Assembly (NCBI GenBank): GCA_016840285.1
Contig: JAEOSR010000112.1
Span: 1-64,000, forward strand
Length of the DNA stretch: 64,000 nt
Direction: 5' to 3'
From: Candidatus Hodarchaeota archaeon
Lineage (GTDB): Archaea; Asgardarchaeota; Heimdallarchaeia; Hodarchaeales; Hodarchaeaceae
The notes under the pieces are model-generated. The model was not told where the DNA came from. It saw only the letters and a program-made list of their open reading frames with translations, and searched no databases. The position numbers and the translations under genes were made by a program. The number at the start of each line of letters is the position of its first letter. Position 1 is the stretch's first letter. Positions 53,426 to 63,002 of the stretch are shown one piece after another.

Positions 53426-54187
53426 GTGTCATACACACTAGCAGTTATCTCAGATATTCACGCGAATATAGAAGCATTGGAAGCTGTTTTAAGCGATATC
53501 CAACAGAATTTCCAACAGGTCACCGAGTATTTATGTCCAGGAGACCTTGTTGGGTATGGTCCGAACCCACGTGAAGTACTTGATAAAATAATTAGTGAGA
53601 TTAAATTTACTGCAGTTACTAAAGGAAATCATGATCATGCAATCGGAGGGGGAGGCAGAGATATCGCGAAACTCGACAAATATATTGATAAGTTTAATAG
53701 ATACGCTCAACAAGCCATTAAATGGCAAGCTCAAGTATTATCTCCCGAGGAAAAAACATTCTTGTATCAATTACCCAGCTCTCGAACAGTTTCACACAAA
53801 AACAAAGATATTAGCATTTCTATTATACATGGCTCCCCACAATATCCTCTGGATGAGTATATCAGGCCTGATACTCCTGCGCAAAAAGATCTCTTCCCAT
53901 TTATGGAATTATTTGAAATTGGGGTATTATTATTAGGTCACACTCACATACCTTTTGTTGATAAGAGTAAATCAGCTGAAACAGGGTTAGAATTGTTAAT
54001 GTGTAATCCTGGGAGTGTTGGCCAACCTCGTGATAGAGATCCACGAGCGAGTTACGCTGTTCTTGATTTAGAAAACTTTTCAGCAGAGATAATCAGAGTA
54101 GAATACGATATCGATCAAGTAGCAAAAAGAATAAATGCGGTTGGATTACCCGAATTTTTAAGTGAACGATTACATAAGGGAGCTTAG
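53426..54187 (+). CDS. calcineurin-like metallophosphoesterase
   Basis: A 253-residue phosphoesterase with the full set of metal motifs: VISDIHAN (DxH) near residue 7, CPGDLVGYGP (GD) near 39, KGNHDHAIG (GNHD) near 67, IHGSPQYP (H) near 134 and LGHTHIPF (GHTH) near 172. It resembles YfcE/MJ0936-type enzymes acting on phosphodiesters or nucleotides. The small GTPase gene begins 21 bases later, so the two are one operon. GTG start at 53426. Substrate unknown. Confidence 0.87.
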   Translation: MSYTLAVISDIHANIEALEAVLSDIQQNFQQVTEYLCPGDLVGYGPNPREVLDKIISEIKFTAVTKGNHDHAIGGGGRDIAKLDKYIDKFNRYAQQAIKWQAQVLSPEEKTFLYQLPSSRTVSHKNKDISISIIHGSPQYPLDEYIRPDTPAQKDLFPFMELFEIGVLLLGHTHIPFVDKSKSAETGLELLMCNPGSVGQPRDRDPRASYAVLDLENFSAEIIRVEYDIDQVAKRINAVGLPEFLSERLHKGA

Positions 54188-54208
54188 TTTGATATTGGTG
54201 CTTGGAAA

Positions 54209-54748
54209 ATGACAATTCAAATCGAAGACGATGTATGGTGTTTTAAAATCATCATTGCAGGCGAGGCTTCTGTTGGTAAGACTACTCTAATTAACCAGTA
54301 CATCGCTGGTAAGTTTTCTACCGAATATAAGGCTACAATTGGAGTTGATATTTTCACCAAAGAAGTAACAATGACAAAAGACGATAAGGATCATAGTGTA
54401 AAACTATTAGTCTGGGATGTGGCAGGTCAAATGTTATTTCGCAATTTTCGAAAAAAATTCTTTACAAATTCCCAAGGGGGATTTTTGGTATTTGATTTAA
54501 CTGTACCTAACAGTTTAGATCGCCTCCATTCATGGATTGAAGATATTTATGAAGCTGTGAGTGATCCTATACCCTTATTCTTAATTGGAAATAAATTAGA
54601 TTTGGAAGAACTTATTGCAGTTTCACCAGAAGAAGTAACTTCTTTTTTGGATCAGCATCCTAATATAGTGACAAATTTTAACACATCTGCGCTAAGTGGA
54701 GAAAATGTTGAAAATGCGTTCCTTAATTTAATTTCTCGGCTCATTTAA
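54209..54748 (+). CDS. Rab/Ras-family small GTPase
   Basis: A 179-residue GTPase with all motifs: G1 GEASVGKT (residues 18-25), switch I YKATIGVDIF, G3 WDVAGQMLF, G4 IGNKLDL and G5 NTSALSGENV. The organisation is that of Rab proteins. It ends at FLNLISRLI without a Cys, so it is not prenylated at the C-terminus in the Rab manner. It is co-transcribed with the metallophosphoesterase upstream and closely related to the GTPase at 55599. ATG 54209. Likely a switch in trafficking- or polarity-like processes of Asgard cells; the process is unknown. Confidence 0.93.
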   Translation: MTIQIEDDVWCFKIIIAGEASVGKTTLINQYIAGKFSTEYKATIGVDIFTKEVTMTKDDKDHSVKLLVWDVAGQMLFRNFRKKFFTNSQGGFLVFDLTVPNSLDRLHSWIEDIYEAVSDPIPLFLIGNKLDLEELIAVSPEEVTSFLDQHPNIVTNFNTSALSGENVENAFLNLISRLI

Positions 54749-54751
54749 TCA

Positions 54752-55291
54752 TTAATCATCTAATTCTAACGTTTTAAAACGCTCAAGAGTACTTTTGGGG
54801 ATACTTTTGTGGGAATATTCTTCCAAATTGACCAAGGCATATTCTTTCATACCTTTCTCCTTAATCATATCAACAATTGATTTTCTAGTCCATGATGAAG
54901 CCAAAGATCTGATCTCACGGATATGTGTTATTGTAAAACCCTGTTGTAGAAGAAAGTAAAAGATAGTAGCTTCCATGTGGACATCATAGGGATTCAAAGG
55001 AATCAAAGGAACAAAAATTGACTTCTCTTTTTCGTCATACATAGGTTTATTCACATATTTATCTGGAATAACAGTCACTAAATTATAGGTAACAACTTCA
55101 TCGGGAGCTGTGGGGTTATTTTTAATTACAGGAATATGTTTACAATCTTTACGCGTTTTACGCCAAGGCCAACAGGAACATCCCCAGGTAACACCATCTA
55201 GAGCGAGTGATACAGTATAACTTTTTTCTGGATTAGTGACACTTAGGACTTTCCATTTTTTTATCCATTTCAATTTAGGTCGTTTCTCCAT
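54752..55291 (-). CDS. SWIM-type zinc-finger protein
   Basis: A 179-residue protein. An N-terminal SWIM finger CxCxnCxH reads CSCWPWRKTRKDCKHI (about residues 38-53), preceded by a beta-strand YTVSLALDGVTW. The remaining 125 residues are mixed alpha/beta without a recognised domain. SWIM fingers bind DNA or proteins. It lies between two small-GTPase genes and is convergent with the first (gap 3 bases), so proximity may be functional. ATG 55291. Confidence 0.7.
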   Translation of the reverse strand: MEKRPKLKWIKKWKVLSVTNPEKSYTVSLALDGVTWGCSCWPWRKTRKDCKHIPVIKNNPTAPDEVVTYNLVTVIPDKYVNKPMYDEKEKSIFVPLIPLNPYDVHMEATIFYFLLQQGFTITHIREIRSLASSWTRKSIVDMIKEKGMKEYALVNLEEYSHKSIPKSTLERFKTLELDD

Positions 55292-55598
55292 AATCCGACC
55301 TCTGTGGCACTCTAAAGCGGGTTAATTCATGATATCTACATTATTCAAATACAGATTAGAAAAGAACACATATGTTCACAACATATACTATATGAAAGAC
55401 AAAAACTAATAAGCACCTTAATAATAGACAAAATGGATGTATTTTTTAAATAGGATAAAAAGGAAGAAAAATTACTTGTAGTTTATTTGTCAACTTTTTC
55501 TGAAAAAACTTCACAATCTTCATTACTTTTATAAAGAGGAGGGTGGATAGAAGCATAATTGTGTAATGGAATGTTAATATGAATTCGAGGTATGTTAG
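55292..55598. promoter_or_regulatory. divergent promoter region with TATA box 55527-55536
   Basis: A 307-base gap without a gene. TTTTATAAAG (55527-55536) is a clear TATA box for the second small GTPase, with a predicted start near 55560. A palindrome GAACA-CATA-TGTTC (55364-55377) lies on the side of the SWIM gene and may be an operator for it. Confidence 0.45.
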
Positions 55599-56108
55599 TT
55601 GAAATTTAAAATAATTTTGGCGGGAGATGGGGCTGTGGGAAAGACCTCGTTAATCAATCGCTTTGTTACTGGTTCTTTTACAGGAGATTATAAAGCCACA
55701 ATTGGTGTTGCAATCAGTTCAAAGCACGTGATGGCTGAAGATCATGAAGTAAACTTACAGATATGGGATATCGCAGGACAGACTCTATTTAGACAATTCC
55801 GAAAGAAATTCTATACAAAGGCAAAAGGGGCGCTTTTAGTATTTGATTTAACAGTCCCAAAAAGCCTAGATAATCTTCACTCATGGATAGAGGATATTCA
55901 AGAGATTACCGGAGAGATTCCATTTGTATTAATTGGAAATAAGGCAGATTTAACTGAACTTCGTGCTATTTCTTCTGAAGAGATAAATGGATTCTTAAAA
56001 AGACAATCTGATGTAGCAGTATACTTAGATACCTCTGCACTAACAGGAGCGAATGTTGAGAGCGCTTTTATTGGATTAGTCACCCAAATAGGAGCAGATA
56101 ATCATTAA
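55599..56108 (+). CDS. Rab/Ras-family small GTPase, second copy
   Basis: A 169-residue paralogue of the GTPase at 54209. Motifs: G1 GDGAVGKT (residues 9-16), switch I YKATIGVAIS, G3 WDIAGQTLF, G4 IGNKADL and G5 DTSALTGANV. The C-terminus (IGADNH) has no Cys for prenylation. TTG 55599 gives a short N-terminus with the P-loop at the normal place. It has its own TATA box 63 bases upstream. The pair, with the SWIM gene between, looks like a local duplication. Confidence 0.93.
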   Translation: MKFKIILAGDGAVGKTSLINRFVTGSFTGDYKATIGVAISSKHVMAEDHEVNLQIWDIAGQTLFRQFRKKFYTKAKGALLVFDLTVPKSLDNLHSWIEDIQEITGEIPFVLIGNKADLTELRAISSEEINGFLKRQSDVAVYLDTSALTGANVESAFIGLVTQIGADNH

Positions 56109-56209
56109 ATTTTCATTCGAATTAAATCTCAATGTTTAAAATGACATTTGTACATTAATTATTATGACCCCTTTCGCAATATTGCTTTAAACCTCTTTAC
56201 ATTTGGATT

Positions 56210-59200
56210 GTGTTTTTTAACATGAGAATAGATGATATTCTCGAAAATATACCTCCCCATATTAGGAACCAAGTTGAAGACCTCATAAAACAATATATTC
56301 AGGAAAGCAAACAGGTAGAACGACAATTAGGTAGAAGTGAGCAAAAATACCGAGATCTAATTAGCAATCTCTCAGATGTCGTTGTGGAGACTGATTTAGA
56401 GGGGAATTTTACTTTTGCCAGTCCACAGGCTGTAGATCTTCTTGGTTACCGACCAGAGGAAGTTATTGGAAGGAGTGGATTTGATTTTGTACATCCTGAT
56501 GATCAAGTATGTGCTATGGAATCTATGGAGAAAGCTATGAGCGGAAGTCACGTTTTTAATTTTGAATACAGAGTAAAACATAAAGAAGGTCATTATGTTT
56601 GGCTTTCTGCTTCTGGCCGATTTGTAGGAGAAAATACAGAACGTAGATTAATTTTAGTAATTAAAGACATATCTGAACGAAAACAAGTAGAAGATACTCT
56701 AAGGAAGGAAGAACTGCAGTATCTTTCTATACTTGAATCAATGGGCGATGCTATACATGTTGTTAATCGTGATTTAAAATTTAAATTCTTGAATAGTACA
56801 TTCAAAAGATGGAATAAGGAATTAGGACTTGAAACAGAAGTAATTGCTCATCGAATTGATGACATTTTTCCCTTCTTGTCCAAAAAAGTTATCGATGAAT
56901 ATCATCAAGTATTTACAACTAGAAAACCATTAATTACCGAAGAAAGTACCTGGATTAATGAAAAGGAGTTTATCACTGAAACCCGTAAAATTCCACTTCT
57001 TGATGGAAATGAAGTAATTCAAGTTGTCACTATTATCAGGGATATTACAGAACGAAAGTTGGCGGAAGAAGAGATAAAAAGGACTAAAAATGAACGAGAA
57101 CGAATATTAAACTCTTTAATTGAACACGTAGTATATCAGAACACAGACCATCAAATTCTGTGGGCGAATCAAGCTGCTTGTGATTCAGTAGATGAAACAC
57201 TTGACCAACTAATAGGAAAATTTTGTTATCAAGTGTGGAATAAAAGAAGTGAACCTTGTATAGACTGTCCTGTTGCTAAAGCACTTCAAGCAGAAAAACC
57301 ACAGGAAAATGAAGTTACTACACCAGATGGGAGAGTGTGGTTTATCCAAGGGGTTCCAGTGTTTGGTACTAATGGTGAAATTACTGGGGCGGTAGAAACA
57401 ACGTTAGAAATTACTGAGCGGAAAAGTGTTGAAGAAAGTTTACGCGAATCCAAAGAAAAATATCAAATGCTTGTAGAAAAGCTAAGAGAAGGGGTGTTAT
57501 TAGAAGATACAGAAGGTATTATTTCCTTTGTTAACCCTCAAACAGTTAAAATGCTCGGTTATTCTGAAGACGACCTAATAGGTAGGCACTACAGCTTTCT
57601 TGTACCAGAAGAGGAGCTTGACAAAGTTACAACAGAAGCCTCTAAACGCCCGAAGGGAATAAGCAGTACTTATGAATCTAGCCTTATAACAAAAGAGAAT
57701 AATCGAGTACCAGTTATTATTACAGCAACTTCTCTTTTTTCGATAGGTGGGAAATTTAATGGTGTTCTCTCAGTCTTTACAGATATCACTGAGCGTAAAC
57801 TAGCCGAAGAAGCTTTGCGGGAATCTAAAGAAAAATATCAAATGTTAATAGAAAAGATGGAAGAAGCTGTTTTACTGGAGGATGCTGGTGGAAAAATTCG
57901 CTTTGTAAACCCTAAAATGACAAGCATGTTAGGTTATATTGAAGATGAACTCTTGGGCCAGCATTATACATTTGTGGTCCCACCAGAATTTTATGATCAA
58001 ACTGATTCTGAAACAAAGAAACGTCCTCTTGGAGTCAGCAGCACTTATGAGAGTGCTGTTTTAGCGAAAGATGGTCGTTCTATACCCGTTCTCGTTTCTG
58101 CGTCTCCAATCTTTTCAATAACAGGGGAATTTGAAGGAGTTCTTTCGGTTGCTACGGACATTACTAAACGAAAACAAGCAAAGGAGGCGTTACAAAGGAG
58201 TGAGGAACGCTACCGAAAGTTAGTAGAGTTGTCTCCAGATGCTATTACTTTAACTGATCTCAATGCAAACATTATTATGGTCAACCAACAAACTGCTTCT
58301 CTCTATGGCTATGAAAAAGATGAGCTGATTGGAAAAAACTCCTTTGAGCTAGTAGCTCCCGATGACCAACAACGTGCTATAAATGGTTTACAAAATACCT
58401 TAAAGCTTGGAATCGTGAGAAATGATGAATATGAATTAGTAAAAAAAGATGGAAGCTTGTTTACAGCAGAAATAAATGTAGAATTTTTAACGGATGACGA
58501 AGGGAATCCAACTGGTTTTATAGCTGTAACAAGAGATATCACGGAGAGAATAAAAGCAAGAGAAGAAAGAATAAAGTTAGAAAAAATGCGAAGAGAGTTC
58601 ATGGATCAAGCTGCTCATGAGTTAAGAACTCCTCTTACAATTATCAAGGGGTATACTGAATTTCTCCAAATGCGGGAAACCAATGAGGAGAATCATCGTA
58701 TCTTAAACACAATTATGAATAATGTGATGCGTTTAGAAGAATTGGGAACCACTGTTAGTGATATTTATCGTATTGAGCGAGGAAAATTTGAAGTAATATT
58801 AGAAAAAATGGAATTTCATGTTTTCCTGAAGAATTTTCTTGATCCATACCTTGAATTATATGAAGGGCAATTTCATTTCAATGATGTCGGATTAAAGGAT
58901 CAACTATTAATTAATGGTGATTCTAAGAGATTAAAAAACGTATTGAGTAATGTTCTAGATAATGCGATCAGAAATACTGCAATTGAAACCAGAGACATAA
59001 CCTTGGATCTTGTAGTTACTCGAGACTTAGTTGAAATAGTGATAAAGGATAATGGTGCTGGGATAAAGCCTGAAAATCTAGAAAAAATATTTGAAAAATT
59101 CACATCTTTTCCAACAAAATATGATATAACAGGTACAGGTATTGGTCTTTACATTGCTCGAGAAATAGTTAATGCTCATAACGGATCAATAAGTGCCTAT

Positions 59201-59260
59201 AGCGAAGGAGAAGATAAAGGAACAACGATTAGAATAAAACTTCCAAGAATAAACGGTTAA
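56210..59260 (+). CDS. soluble multi-PAS sensor histidine kinase
   Basis: A 1016-residue kinase without a membrane segment. Six PAS domains can be counted (about residues 45-162, 166-285, 290-405, 412-530, 535-655 and 660-782). PAS4 and PAS5 are a recent duplication (ESKEKYQML and RPxGxSSTYES repeated). PAS3 has Cys pattern CYQVWN...CIDCP, a possible ligand or redox site. HisKA has the H-box AAHELRTPLTII with His803. The ATPase has N-box NVLDNAIRN, G1 DNGAGI and G2 GTGIGLYIAREIV. GTG 56210 or ATG 56222 may start it. No response regulator is adjacent. Confidence 0.92.
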   Translation: MFFNMRIDDILENIPPHIRNQVEDLIKQYIQESKQVERQLGRSEQKYRDLISNLSDVVVETDLEGNFTFASPQAVDLLGYRPEEVIGRSGFDFVHPDDQVCAMESMEKAMSGSHVFNFEYRVKHKEGHYVWLSASGRFVGENTERRLILVIKDISERKQVEDTLRKEELQYLSILESMGDAIHVVNRDLKFKFLNSTFKRWNKELGLETEVIAHRIDDIFPFLSKKVIDEYHQVFTTRKPLITEESTWINEKEFITETRKIPLLDGNEVIQVVTIIRDITERKLAEEEIKRTKNERERILNSLIEHVVYQNTDHQILWANQAACDSVDETLDQLIGKFCYQVWNKRSEPCIDCPVAKALQAEKPQENEVTTPDGRVWFIQGVPVFGTNGEITGAVETTLEITERKSVEESLRESKEKYQMLVEKLREGVLLEDTEGIISFVNPQTVKMLGYSEDDLIGRHYSFLVPEEELDKVTTEASKRPKGISSTYESSLITKENNRVPVIITATSLFSIGGKFNGVLSVFTDITERKLAEEALRESKEKYQMLIEKMEEAVLLEDAGGKIRFVNPKMTSMLGYIEDELLGQHYTFVVPPEFYDQTDSETKKRPLGVSSTYESAVLAKDGRSIPVLVSASPIFSITGEFEGVLSVATDITKRKQAKEALQRSEERYRKLVELSPDAITLTDLNANIIMVNQQTASLYGYEKDELIGKNSFELVAPDDQQRAINGLQNTLKLGIVRNDEYELVKKDGSLFTAEINVEFLTDDEGNPTGFIAVTRDITERIKAREERIKLEKMRREFMDQAAHELRTPLTIIKGYTEFLQMRETNEENHRILNTIMNNVMRLEELGTTVSDIYRIERGKFEVILEKMEFHVFLKNFLDPYLELYEGQFHFNDVGLKDQLLINGDSKRLKNVLSNVLDNAIRNTAIETRDITLDLVVTRDLVEIVIKDNGAGIKPENLEKIFEKFTSFPTKYDITGTGIGLYIAREIVNAHNGSISAYSEGEDKGTTIRIKLPRING

Positions 59261-59278
59261 TGCGAAGTAAATTGATTG

Positions 59279-60391
59279 ATGATGAGATGTCAGATATGTG
59301 GTAAAGAACCTCCAATTTTAGCTTCTTCTTTACGGGTTTGCCCAGAATGCGTGAAAAAACATCCTGAAGAAGCAATTGAACATTCAAAATTGTGTCATAG
59401 TAAAAATCGTGAGGCCTGGCATCTTCCCCCTATTGTTCCTGTGAATAAGGAAGGACTTCAATGTCACCTTTGTTCAAATGAATGTAGCGTTGGTCTTGGA
59501 GAAAAGGGATATTGTGGGATCAGGGAAAACATTGATGGTCATTTTCGACCTATTGCTGGAAAGAATACTGCACTCTTACATACATACCTTGATCCCATTC
59601 CCACGAATTGTTGTAGTACATATTTCTGTCCAGCTGGAACTTCCTCAGGATTTCCTCGTTTTTCCAACGTTAAAGGGCCAGAATATGGTTATTATAATTT
59701 TGCTTGCTTCCTGTACGGGTGTAATTTTTCTTGTCTTGGTTGTCAGAATGACCAACATCGTGCATTAATGTCTGCAGAGAGATATACTTTTGAAAAATTT
59801 GTCTCTAAAATTCATGATAATCCTAAAATTTCCTGTATTTGCTGGTTTGGTGGATCCCCTGAACCGCAATTATCTTGGGCACTTCGAGCTAGTAAACGTG
59901 CTCTAGAAGCTGCATCTGCACGAATTCTTCGTGTCTGTTGGGAATGGAATGGTGCGGGGAATCCAAGAATCGTGCAAAATGCGGTAGCTCTGTCACTTAA
60001 AACAGGTGGTAATGCAAAGTTTGATCTGAAATATTTCTCTTCTTCCCTTTCTCAAGTGTTGAGCGGGGTATCCAACAATCAATCCTTTATTAATTTTGAG
60101 AACTGTTTCCAGAAATTTTATCATGAGAGGAAACAGAATCCAGTTTTAACCGCAACCACTTTATTAGTCCCTGCTTATGTTGATAAGGGAGAAGTGAGTA
60201 AAATTGCTCAATTCTTAGCTGAACTAGATAAATCTATCCCCTATTCTCTCTTAGTTTTCCACCCAGATTCCTTGTTAATGGATCTTCCTGTTACACCCCT
60301 TCAACAAGTCAAAGAATGTTTTAAGGCTGCCAAGGAACACCTTGATAATGTTCACATTGGTAATAGACATTTATTAGGGTGGGCTATCTAG
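59279..60391 (+). CDS. radical SAM protein, PflA-like
   Basis: A 370-residue protein from ATG 59279 (59282 also possible). An N-terminal zinc ribbon CQIC...CPEC is followed by further Cys (CHLCSNECSVG, GYCGIREN). The radical SAM loop is CNFSCLGCQN (CxxxCxxC), the first strand after a Gly-rich segment, and KFDLKYFS and the C-terminal TIM-barrel strands follow. It belongs to the COG1180 pyruvate-formate-lyase-activase-like group, whose members install or modify glycyl radicals or carry out other radical chemistry. No glycyl-radical enzyme is near, so the substrate is unknown. Confidence 0.8.
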   Translation: MMRCQICGKEPPILASSLRVCPECVKKHPEEAIEHSKLCHSKNREAWHLPPIVPVNKEGLQCHLCSNECSVGLGEKGYCGIRENIDGHFRPIAGKNTALLHTYLDPIPTNCCSTYFCPAGTSSGFPRFSNVKGPEYGYYNFACFLYGCNFSCLGCQNDQHRALMSAERYTFEKFVSKIHDNPKISCICWFGGSPEPQLSWALRASKRALEAASARILRVCWEWNGAGNPRIVQNAVALSLKTGGNAKFDLKYFSSSLSQVLSGVSNNQSFINFENCFQKFYHERKQNPVLTATTLLVPAYVDKGEVSKIAQFLAELDKSIPYSLLVFHPDSLLMDLPVTPLQQVKECFKAAKEHLDNVHIGNRHLLGWAI

Positions 60392-60624
60392 TTTTCGGGT
60401 ATAGTCCAAATAATTGCTTTTTTTTCTCTTGAAATTTGTTTCTTAACTAATCCTTGAGAATTAAGTTCCACTAAAGCCGATGGTATCCTATCAGCACATT
60501 CAGCGATTCCCAACGTTTCTGCCTCTTTAATTAGCTCTACAGTAGTTGCTTCTTTCATATCTTTTAAAAATTCAATGATCAACGTTTGTGTGGTATCTTG
60601 ATCTTTCATTGACATTTCAAACAC
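60388..60624 (-). CDS. small winged-helix protein
   Basis: A 78-residue protein. The pattern TTVELIKEAETLGIAECADRIPSALVELNSQGLVKK followed by a basic strand resembles a stand-alone winged-helix of DNA-binding type. It overlaps the radical SAM gene by four bases at its 3' end and starts 20 bases after the stop of the aminotransferase on the same strand, so it may be co-transcribed with it. Confidence 0.6.
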   Translation of the reverse strand: MFEMSMKDQDTTQTLIIEFLKDMKEATTVELIKEAETLGIAECADRIPSALVELNSQGLVKKQISREKKAIIWTIPEN

Positions 60625-60643
60625 TGCTATATTCTTATTTTGT

Positions 60644-61903
60644 TCAAGTCATAATATCAAATATTTCTTGTAATGTTTCAATAAAAATAGTTACTTCTTC
60701 AACTGTGTTATAGAGATACCAGCTGGGTCTGAGCGTACCAACATCGAGATGTTTTTCATGATGAAAAGCGTGAGTGCAATGAAATCCAGAGCGTAGAAAT
60801 ATGTTGCTCATTTCATCCATTAATATCGCAACCTCATGTGGGTTTACTTGCCCTTTTAAATCAATAGCTGCTAATGATGCTCTCTTTTCAGGATCTTCTG
60901 GCCCAAGAATTTGTATTTTGTCTCCAAAAGACTCCTTTAAACCAGATATCATTGTACGAGAGAGTAATTTCTCATATGCCTCAATTTTATCCATACCAAT
61001 GGAGGTTAGATACCGTACCGTTGCCCCTGATGCGATTGCTCCAGCATAATTCTGGAGGCCAGCTTCAAATTTTGCTGGAGGATTTAATAATTTAATTTCA
61101 TGAGGATAATGGACATCAGAAACAGTTTCCCCGCCCAAGATTAAAGGTTCAATTTCCTCCAAAAGGTCATAACGTCCATAGAGAAAACCCATACCTGTAG
61201 GTCCACAGGCCTTATGCATTGACGCAGCGAAAAGATCTACTCCCATTTTTTGTACATCAATCGGCCTATGAGGAAAACTTTGGGCTGCATCAAGCTGTAA
61301 GATGCCGTCTTTCTCGTGTACAATTTTAGCGATCTCTTCTTCAGGAATATGGCCGGCAGTGACATTACTAGTATGGTTCAAACTTGCAAGAAAATTTCCT
61401 TCCTCACATTTTCCCACAATATCTGTGAATTCTTCAAGATCAAAATTACCTGTTAAAGGGATTTCCATGATTTCTAAATTTATTTTTCCAAGATTTTGTA
61501 ACCGAACCCATTTTACCAGGTTGGAATTATGACTTTCAGATGTTGTAATAATGGTACCAACGCTTTTTCCATCTAACTTGAGGTTGCTTCCCAAGTTCAA
61601 AGCTTCTGTTGTATTCCGTACCCAAATGATTTCAGCTGGGTTTTTGGCGTTAATAAAATTAGCTAAGTCTTTTCGAGCATCATCATACAATCGTGTTGTT
61701 TTCAATGAAAAAGCATGAGGACTTCTTCCAGCACAAGCAGTATATTCGGTGTAATAGCTTACCAGCGCGTCGATAACCTGTTGAGGCTTAAGCGCCATAC
61801 AAGCGGAATCCGCGTAAATAATTGGCTTCCCATCTTTGAGTTGATGAAGCGCTGGAAAATCCTTTCTTATTGTATTTACATTCAATCCCATTTTAGGAAC
61901 CAT
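60644..61903 (-). CDS. cysteine desulfurase/class V aminotransferase (SufS/CsdA-like)
   Basis: A 419-residue PLP enzyme. The PLP-Lys is in FAASMHKACGPTGMGFLYG near residue 231, the PLP-Asp in LQLDAAQSFPHR, and the active-site Cys in RSGFHCTHAF, the SufS-type position. PLP-phosphate residues are seen in NTTEALNLGS. The family makes persulfide sulfur for Fe-S clusters and thio-cofactors. No SufBCD or IscU gene is close. ATG 61903. Confidence 0.85.
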   Translation of the reverse strand: MVPKMGLNVNTIRKDFPALHQLKDGKPIIYADSACMALKPQQVIDALVSYYTEYTACAGRSPHAFSLKTTRLYDDARKDLANFINAKNPAEIIWVRNTTEALNLGSNLKLDGKSVGTIITTSESHNSNLVKWVRLQNLGKINLEIMEIPLTGNFDLEEFTDIVGKCEEGNFLASLNHTSNVTAGHIPEEEIAKIVHEKDGILQLDAAQSFPHRPIDVQKMGVDLFAASMHKACGPTGMGFLYGRYDLLEEIEPLILGGETVSDVHYPHEIKLLNPPAKFEAGLQNYAGAIASGATVRYLTSIGMDKIEAYEKLLSRTMISGLKESFGDKIQILGPEDPEKRASLAAIDLKGQVNPHEVAILMDEMSNIFLRSGFHCTHAFHHEKHLDVGTLRPSWYLYNTVEEVTIFIETLQEIFDIMT

Positions 61904-62011
61904 CTGTCACACGTATAAGTCATTCGATCACTTTACTTGTATATGACTCTGTATATAGAACAATTCAGACCTTATTAGTTGATAGAACCTACATCTCCAT
62001 TGGTTTTAAGT

Positions 62012-62027
62012 ACTGTTAGCTAACAGT
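62012..62027. promoter_or_regulatory. 16-bp perfect palindrome in the 61904-62303 gap
   Basis: ACTGTTAGCTAACAGT is self-complementary over its full length, an operator-like site about 110 bases upstream of the desulfurase ATG (minus strand) and about 280 bases before the next plus-strand gene. The rest of the 400-base gap is AT-rich with no gene or RNA that I can support. Confidence 0.4.
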
Positions 62028-62303
62028 GTAAAAGGTTTAATTCTGAAGAAGCAAACCTGTATCGACTTCAGCAGTTTAACAGCTTTGATCAACTGAAACA
62101 CGTTCGACTTGATTTGATTCGATATCATTATCATGAGGTTTAAAAATAAGACAAAAAGTAGTACATTTAGGAAATTCACATTATATTAGGGAATTAAGAT
62201 AGCTAATCAGTTCCATAAGTTTATTTTTCTTGATTATGAGGGATAACAGTCTTTATTAACCTCTGGTCAATTAAAGACTATACTTGAGCAGATAGAAAAT
62301 ATT

Positions 62304-62993
62304 TTGGTTCTTACAATCGCGGTCCGTGGTGTTGAATTCCTAGAAGAGAGTATTGATCTCCTTGGGGAATATCTAGAGCTTACTCAAACTTACGAGAACT
62401 TTACTTTCTGTGTTGTTGCTGGACATCCAGCCTATAAAAATTCCATTGACACTCACATCTCTTCGATTAAAGCATTTGACACTGTTTTCAAACGAATTCG
62501 AGAAACAACCGATATTCCACTTTTCTTAGGAGCAGAGAACTTATCTTCTAACACCATTAATCAATTATGTGACAAATATATTCCAATTATCCCATTTTTA
62601 CTTCATGGAGACAAGCGTGCTATCCAGAAAAATGGTATCAATTCAACATTTGCAGTTTATTCCCCAATAGCTCACACGATTTCTCATACCCAGGCCATTC
62701 AGGCTGTAATAAGTTATCTTCTTCGGAGAAAAACGACACAAAAGCTGTTAATTCGTGAGGGCCTTTCCTATTCGGAGATATCACCAGAGTGGGACAAATT
62801 ATCCCAGCAAGTCAAACATATTCTCGAACATAGTTATGATCGATATGTCTTAAACTCCCGTAACCTTTGGAGAACCAAAATTTTTGCTAGACAAGGAGCC
62901 CAATTGATTGTTGGCCATCCAATAATTTCAAGAGATTTCATCGGCCTTACAAAAAGATTCAGATATGAGATTGAAAAAAAAGATGAAATTTAA
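62304..62993 (+). CDS. unknown protein, possibly TIM-barrel/luciferase-like
   Basis: A 229-residue protein with an alternating strand-helix pattern (FTFCVVAGHPAYKNS, IPLFLGAENLSSNTINQL and IPIIPFLLHGDKRAI) that resembles a TIM-barrel half of the luciferase-like class. No cofactor motif is certain. The C-terminal 90 residues are helical and basic. TTG 62304 is the start. The neighbour is a convergent gene 9 bases on. Fold assignment is tentative. Confidence 0.45.
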   Translation: MVLTIAVRGVEFLEESIDLLGEYLELTQTYENFTFCVVAGHPAYKNSIDTHISSIKAFDTVFKRIRETTDIPLFLGAENLSSNTINQLCDKYIPIIPFLLHGDKRAIQKNGINSTFAVYSPIAHTISHTQAIQAVISYLLRRKTTQKLLIREGLSYSEISPEWDKLSQQVKHILEHSYDRYVLNSRNLWRTKIFARQGAQLIVGHPIISRDFIGLTKRFRYEIEKKDEI

Positions 62994-63002
62994 AAGAATT
63001 AA

